Below, in pieces: positions 14,104-64,000 of a DNA stretch of 64,000 nt (the first letter of the stretch is position 1; each line of letters starts with the position of its first letter). The position numbers and the translations under genes were made by a program. This stretch comes from Prinia subflava (taxonomy: Eukaryota; Chordata; Aves; Passeriformes; Cisticolidae): assembly GCF_021018805.1 (NCBI RefSeq), contig NC_086253.1, positions 10,542,735 through 10,606,734 on the forward strand. Reading direction: 5' to 3'. Below the pieces are notes generated by a model. The model made no database searches. It worked only from the letters and a program-made list of their open reading frames with translations, and had not been told where the DNA came from.

Positions 14104-16561
14104 TTTTTTGTTTGTTGGTTTGGTTTTTGTTAGCCCATCATCACATTTCTAGGAAGGAGAAAGTAAGATTTTTTAATCCAGAAAATCAGCCAAGGATTGA
14201 CAACAGGGAAACTTGTTTCTTCCCCCTGAACATACAAGTTTATTTGTTGCCATTTTGGAAAAAAAACCGTTTTCAGTACTTTATTTCAATACACTCCATG
14301 GCAGAATTTTTGCTTTTTCCTTAAGCAGCAAAAGTGTTAACAGAGTAAAGTATGATTTTAAGATATGTGGAAGAGTGTTTCTTGCTAGCTGGGAAGAGTG
14401 TTTCCCTTCTTTCCTTTTGGATGTTTGATATTAATACATATATGAAGTGAGATTCAAAAAATTCTTCCTTCACACTTCGATATTTACGATGCTATTAACT
14501 CCCACAAAAGAAAACACATCCCTAACTTAGTCCTGCTACAAACAACCTCTAAGTGTTCATGTCTGGCATTTTTAACAGCTGCTAACAGTTTAATTCTGTC
14601 GTCACACTCCAATTGAGAATCAGCATCTCTGGCTGCTTGCCTGAAGTGCCCCACACCTGTGAGCTTTCCATGGCAGGAGAAACAAGACTTGCTGTGTCCG
14701 TGTTCCTTGGTGATGTGTCACCTTGGTGTTGAAGACTTTTCTAAGCCTTCTGTAATGTTCTTCATATTGGAGTCAGAATTTTTACTTTCTCACACTTTGT
14801 ACTATAAACAATGGCCATGTTTTGCTAACTGTCTTTCACTGTTTACATATTTTCAAGTGAGAGGAGAAAGTTGATCGACAGTTGGCTTGACCAATGTGGT
14901 TTGAGAGGTGGAATTCCATCCTCCAATCCACAGGCCCCATAGGAAATGTATAAAGTTGAGTTTTGTAAATAAACCTGGCCTTTTCCTGCTCTGCACACCT
15001 GCGTGTCCTCGTGTGGTTCTTTGACATCAGTGTCATCTGTGACATCGATGCGCTGCTCGCCCTTTGCAGTGCTGGACACAGGGCACAGGCACTGACTGGA
15101 AATATGTTGCTAAGGCAGGGTTTGGGCATCTTTGCAAGGATTGCCTCACTGGTGTCAGGTTCATCTTCCCACCCTCTTAGCCATCCTGACCAAAGCTTTG
15201 TTCTTAAAATCCTCTGCTGGGGCACCTAAATTGCTTCCAGTACCTTGGTGGGCTGGTCATTATGGGTCAATGGGAAGGGGTCACCAGGGACTGCCATGCA
15301 AATTTCCTCCAAGGACATCAAGAAAAGCCACACATTTATGGTACAGTCAGGAGAGATTTGGGCAGGTGCCAGCTCCCAGAAGTCTCTCCAGTAGCAGTTT
15401 CCTATCTCTTGTCCTCTTGCTTCCCTGTCTCCTTGCCTGGTAACTCCCTCTTGCTCTGTTTTCATTTCTCATTGTGCAATCCATCTGTTTATATTAGATT
15501 ATAAATCCTGAGAACAAGGATCTGATAATTTTTAATAACACAGTTGTGTACACTTTGCATATCAAAGGTATCTGATGCTTTCATCCTTTTTTCCCTTCCT
15601 GGAAGTGAAGGTTCTCAGCAAAGAAAAGAGATGACTGTGGCATAATGTATTCTTTGGTGAAGAGGTGAAGGGAGAGATCCCTTTTAGCTTATTTACAGTC
15701 CCTTGCATTAAAGAAATCAGGAAACATGGCATTGCAAAGAAATATTAGTGCAGTAATATATGCAATTGCTAACACTAATTGCAATTACTAACAATAAATA
15801 TGGCTGTAGAACTACATGAAAAATATAAATTTTTGGTACTGCATAATGATTAGGTTTTGCATTGATTGCCTAGATAGTATGGTAATGATAGCTTTTGAAA
15901 GCATATATCATATCAAGTAACTATTAAAATATTAATATATTCTACAACTAAAATGAACAATATTAATGCATTTTATATTCAAAGCATACTTAAAAGATGG
16001 AGACCACTATAAAAAGAATGGAATATGCATCTTATCTCTAAGCTGTATAATTTGAGAAAAAAAAAAAGAAAGCTGATTATTTGGGTGTTATTATTTTTTT
16101 TTTGGTCATATGGCCTTTTTAATTCTCCTAGTCTCATGAACACTTACTATTTTGCAAATATGAACCTATTCCTTTGTGCTTCAGAAAGCTGTGTGCTGTA
16201 TATATGTTGTTTCATGATTTGAACAACTCTGGAAGTAATGGGGTTGTTGTGAAATACTTTGGATTTCTGACAGAATTCTAGAGAACTTAGACAGCTACAA
16301 ATGTGATGGCAAAAAAATTTACCATTGTAGCCATGGGATGTTTTTCATGATCTACATTGTGAAGTGATGCAGACAGTTTTCCTGACATTTTAAATACACT
16401 TTTTCTGCCAATAGATTGTGAAAATCTTTGGGAAACATATATCCTGAAAATGTGGACAGTTTATGTAATGGCAGTGCTACTGCTCAGTTGAATAAAAAGA
16501 TATCATCACCAAGAAAAACTTGGGCAGGATGGAATTATATGAACAAATGAATAGTGTGTTT

Positions 16562-16962
16562 GAGAGAATTAAGGGTTAAGGATCTCGAGCACAAGTCTTA
16601 AGGAGCAGTATCTAAGGGAGCTGAGACTGTTTAGATTGGAGAAAATGGGATTCAGGGTGGATATTGTCTATAACTACCTGAAAGGAGGTTGAAGGGAGGT
16701 GGGTGTCAGTGTATTCCCCCAAGCAGCAAGTGACAGGACAAGAGAAAATGCCCTCAGTTTGCACCAGGGTATGTTTAGAGTGGATATTATGATTTTTTTT
16801 TTCTGTGAAAAGATGGTCAAACATTGGAACAGGCTGTCAGGAAAGTGGTGAAGTTACTGTCCTTGACAAACACATGTGCTTAGGGGCATGGTTTAGTGGT
16901 GCACTTGACAGTGCTGTGGTTGATGATCTTAAAAGCCTTTTACAGCCTAAATGATTCTATGA
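16562..16962 (+). mobile_element. CR1 LINE 3' fragment, + strand
   Basis: About 400 bp matches the avian CR1 tail in order: the GAGCACAAGTCTTA block, ACTACCTGAAAGGAGGTTG, AAGCAGCAAGTGACAGGACA, GGGGCATGGTTTAGTGGTG, and the terminal AATGATTCTATGA. This is the usual 5'-truncated CR1 copy, made only of the end of the second reading frame and the 3' UTR. No intact enzyme is encoded. Confidence 0.93.
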
Positions 16963-18405
16963 AAATACTTGCCTGTGTGTACTTCTTCAGGGATTTCTTT
17001 GTTAAGATGTTTTCATGCCCTGGTATTGCTGACTGGCACATCTTCTGCACTTGCTACTAATACTTTGTTGGCTTTGCCAAGGCAGTCAGAGCACAAGTAC
17101 AGTCCCCAAATGCATGGGAAAATCTGCTTTTCCTGGAGACAAGAACAGGCCAGGAGCCCATGGCAGGAGGGTGGCTGACATCTGCAGGCTCCCCTGCACT
17201 CTGTTGTTGTGAAATGGAGGGTAAAGCAAACACATCTCAAATAAAGGTTGTTTAAACATCCAGACACATTCTCAGAAATGGAAGAAAGGATTCCAGGTTC
17301 ACTTGGGTGAACAATGGTATCAGAAAGGTTTTAGGAGTAGGGAAGAGTGGTAAAGGGAGTAAGGAGCAAAGAATGTACCTTTTAGAGGTCTGAGGGGGCT
17401 TAGCAGCAGTTGCCAAGTTAGGCCTTGAAAAGAGTGTAAAAACAAATGTGATTAAGTAGAGAAAAATGTAAACGGAAGCATTTCGGAATGAGGATACAAA
17501 ACTAGAAATAGTTCCCTTAAGCGAAGGGACCAGAGAATCTCAGAATTATGAGACAACTGAAGCATGAAAATGTGGTTCAATACCATGGGTTTCCTCATAA
17601 ACCTGCTGCAGAGATATCCTGTGATCAGGCTGTAACAGAGGGGTTTGTATGGTCTGAGCTACTGCAGTTCCTAGGAAGATGCAAGATTTCAGGGATAGCT
17701 TGAAAGGAGAAAAGGAGAACTGTGCTTATGAAGTTCATCGATAAAAAAAAATTGAGTAGTACAGGGAATAGAGAGAAGGAATGTAATTTTTTTCCAGAGC
17801 GAGTCAGAAAGCTTTGAGATCTGGAATAATGGAATGGGGTGAAATGTGAAATGCATCACGTGGAATCTGGGGAGTGATAATAAAATTGTGAGAGATTGGG
17901 AGCTTGTCTTTGGAGATTGTAAAAAAGAAAAATCACTGCAAAAAAAGCAATACCTGCTGTTTCTTACCACAGCAAAGAGAAGAAAAATGATGAAGGAAAG
18001 AATAATTAAAATACCAGTGGTATCTAGAAGCTTTATCAAGCCTTAAATTTCTTTTGCAGTTAGAAATTTTGCAGTTTGTTAATGGGAGTGGAACCAAAGT
18101 GGCAGGGGCCACCATTCCTGCACATAACTTGTCTGGTTCTGGCTTCATCATGCGGCATGTGAAAAGATAGGTCTTTCAGTTTGGAAATAAATGTTATAAA
18201 TGTCATCAGTGCTCACTAATGGATCATTCTGTTGTTCTATTAGTGTTTATTAATGTTAAAGTCTCTTTTCATCAGGGAGGACCATACATTTTTAAGAAAT
18301 ACTAGAAAATAACTATGAATGTGGGTAAATGAGAATTAACTCTTACCTTTTTTTTCCCAATGGGACTTGTCGGAAAAAGTAATTCTGTTTTTTTGTCTTT
18401 CAGCC

Positions 18406-62910
<44,505 letters not shown>

Positions 62911-62922
62911 TGAATTAGAGGA

Positions 62923-63599
62923 TGTCTTGGTTTGGAAAGACAGGTCTCTGTCAGGGAAAGCTGGAGTTTCCCTTGGAATGGAGAATGTAAAAACCCCCTC
63001 CCTCCAAATTACTACAAATTTGCATTTAGGAGCTTTCAGGCAAAAATGTGGGAATAGGAATAACAGTTGTTTACTAGGAATATTTTAAAAAAATACAAAT
63101 GCAGAAGTATTAAAAAAACCAAACAAGCAAACAAACAAAAGTCCTAGAAAACCCTGACAGAGTCAGAGATACGACCTGACACCCCATTGTCAGGGTGTTG
63201 GAAGCAGTCCAAATAAGCCTTCCTGGAATAACAGATGTTGTTCTATGGAATATAGATGATCCTGTAGTAAAAAGGGTCCAGTGCTGGTGAGATGGGTCTG
63301 GTCTTCCTCTGAGAATTCAGTGGAAAACCAACTGATCTGGGGTCCCTGTGTCCCCATTTTATCTGGGTGGGGAATGGTTGGCTCCTCCCCAGTCATCACA
63401 ATGGGATGATGGAATGTGTCGTGTCACTGGTGAGCCTTAATGGCCCATTAACAGAAGATATCCCCCAGAGGGGGAGACAAAGTTAATGAAAGAGGTAAGA
63501 AACCCTGCCCCAGATGGTCTATTATCAGAAGGCATCCACCCTCTTCCCCCCCTAGAGTTACAAGAAATAAAGAACAATATCTCCCAAACGGTTTCAACA
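62923..63599 (+). mobile_element. Solo LTR of an avian endogenous retrovirus, sense to AFAP1
   Basis: The element starts TGTCTTGGTTTGG and ends CAACA, giving TG...CA termini over 677 bp. It has an AATAAA at 63566-63571 near its 3' end, as in the R region of an LTR. Five-base flanks GAGGA (62918-62922) and GATGA (63600-63604) match at 4 of 5 positions, consistent with a decayed target-site duplication of the length used by ERVL-type elements. No internal retroviral genes are present, so this is a recombined solo LTR. The sequence recalls LTRs common in songbird genomes. The exact family name would need a Repbase or Dfam search. Confidence 0.75.
63566..63571 (+). promoter_or_regulatory. AATAAA polyadenylation signal within the LTR
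   Basis: This canonical hexamer lies on the same strand as AFAP1, 28 bases before the LTR end. In an LTR it would define the R/U5 border. Whether it is used on AFAP1 pre-mRNA is unknown. Confidence 0.5.
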
Positions 63600-64000
63600 G
63601 ATGAAAATAGAATACACAGTTTTTGGTTACATTTTTCAACCCAAGACAGAGAAGCACTTCCATACAACCTGTGTCTGTCCATTAAAAAAAAAAAGAAATT
63701 TTTGGAATAATATTATGGCAGAGCTGAATAATAAATATTGGAAGGAGAAAAGAAATAGTGTTATAGACAAAGAAAGAACTGAGATTAAATGTAGTTCAAA
63801 AATCTTCTCAGTAAAATACTTTACTCTGCACTCACCTCCCCTTTACCTGGTATTAAAATATCCCTTCTCCTTCTCTAGGCACACTTTTGTATCAGGGATA
63901 TAATTACTTTGGGTAAATAACTTAGCAATAATTAAACAATGGATCGCTGTTGATGGGAGCTTTAAAACTCCTAAGTTTCATTTGTTTGCTATTTATAGGA

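Larger units (their letters stand above)
1..18403 (+). other. AFAP1: Probable AFAP1 intron 1 (left end open)
   Basis: The stretch ends at a good acceptor: a T-rich run, then CAG at 18401-18403, 2 nt before the start codon. Because the exon begins only 2 nt before ATG, a 5' untranslated exon must lie upstream. No promoter-type CpG island is visible, so that exon is probably outside the window. The DNA is AT-rich with many stops in all frames. Open frames of up to 186 codons (482-1042, minus strand) resemble no protein I know. Recognisable content: a CR1 tail, a GC-richer patch near 3.4 kb, a CAG run, a pyrimidine tract and a G-run cluster, each listed separately. I see nothing else that can be named. 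Confidence 0.7.

Noticed and set aside
18367..18405. In-frame upstream ATG that would add 13 residues to AFAP1
   Set aside because: It lies before the CAG acceptor at 18401-18403, and known AFAP1 proteins start at MEELIVEL.
63601..63903. 100-codon open frame right after the LTR
   Set aside because: It has a lysine-rich, low-complexity translation from AT-rich DNA and no similarity to AFAP1 or to retroviral proteins. It is not an internal part of the element.

Overview
This is a piece of a vertebrate nuclear genome, and the repeats point to a bird. There are no bacterial-type operons. Short exons with GT-AG borders sit in kilobase-sized AT-rich introns. CR1 LINE tails, which dominate avian repeats, occur on both strands. 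A solo LTR near the right end resembles endogenous-retrovirus LTRs that I remember from songbird genomes, so a passerine is the best guess. That last step rests on memory, not on a search.

One gene is supported across the window: AFAP1 (actin filament-associated protein 1, AFAP-110) on the + strand. The first coding exon starts at 18406. Eight more coding exons follow, at 23603, 36370, 41831, 45024, 54390, 55985, 59282 and 62663. Joined, the nine exons give 1266 nt, or 422 codons, with no frame break, and the phases agree at every junction. They cover the N-terminal helical segment, the SH3/SH2-binding motifs, PH1, the serine-rich and basic linker, and most of PH2. The rest of PH2, the leucine zipper and the actin-binding C-terminus must lie to the right of the window. 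The 5' untranslated exon(s) and promoter must lie to the left, so 1-18403 is read as intron 1.

By region: 1-18403 is first-intron DNA with one CR1 tail (16562-16962), a GC-richer patch (3236-3620), a long pyrimidine tract (11086-11195) and a G-run cluster (14078-14103). 18404-36478 holds coding exons 1-3, an old CR1 tail and one antisense CR1. 36479-45203 holds coding exons 4-5 (PH1) and a TAAA microsatellite. 45204-59431 holds a 9.2 kb intron with a sense CR1 and then the linker exons 6-8. 59432-64000 holds coding exon 9 (PH2), followed 49 bp after its splice donor by a sense-oriented solo LTR.

The exons encode the part of an adaptor protein that links Src-family kinases and PKC to actin filaments. 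Pro71, Tyr93/Tyr94 and Tyr125 sit at the published AFAP-110 positions. I see no novel multi-gene system. The most testable oddity is the weak donor of coding exon 9 (GAG/GTACAA) next to an LTR that carries a sense AATAAA. Together these could produce a truncated 434-residue AFAP1. Everything outside the exons and recognised repeats is ordinary intronic DNA as far as reading alone can show.
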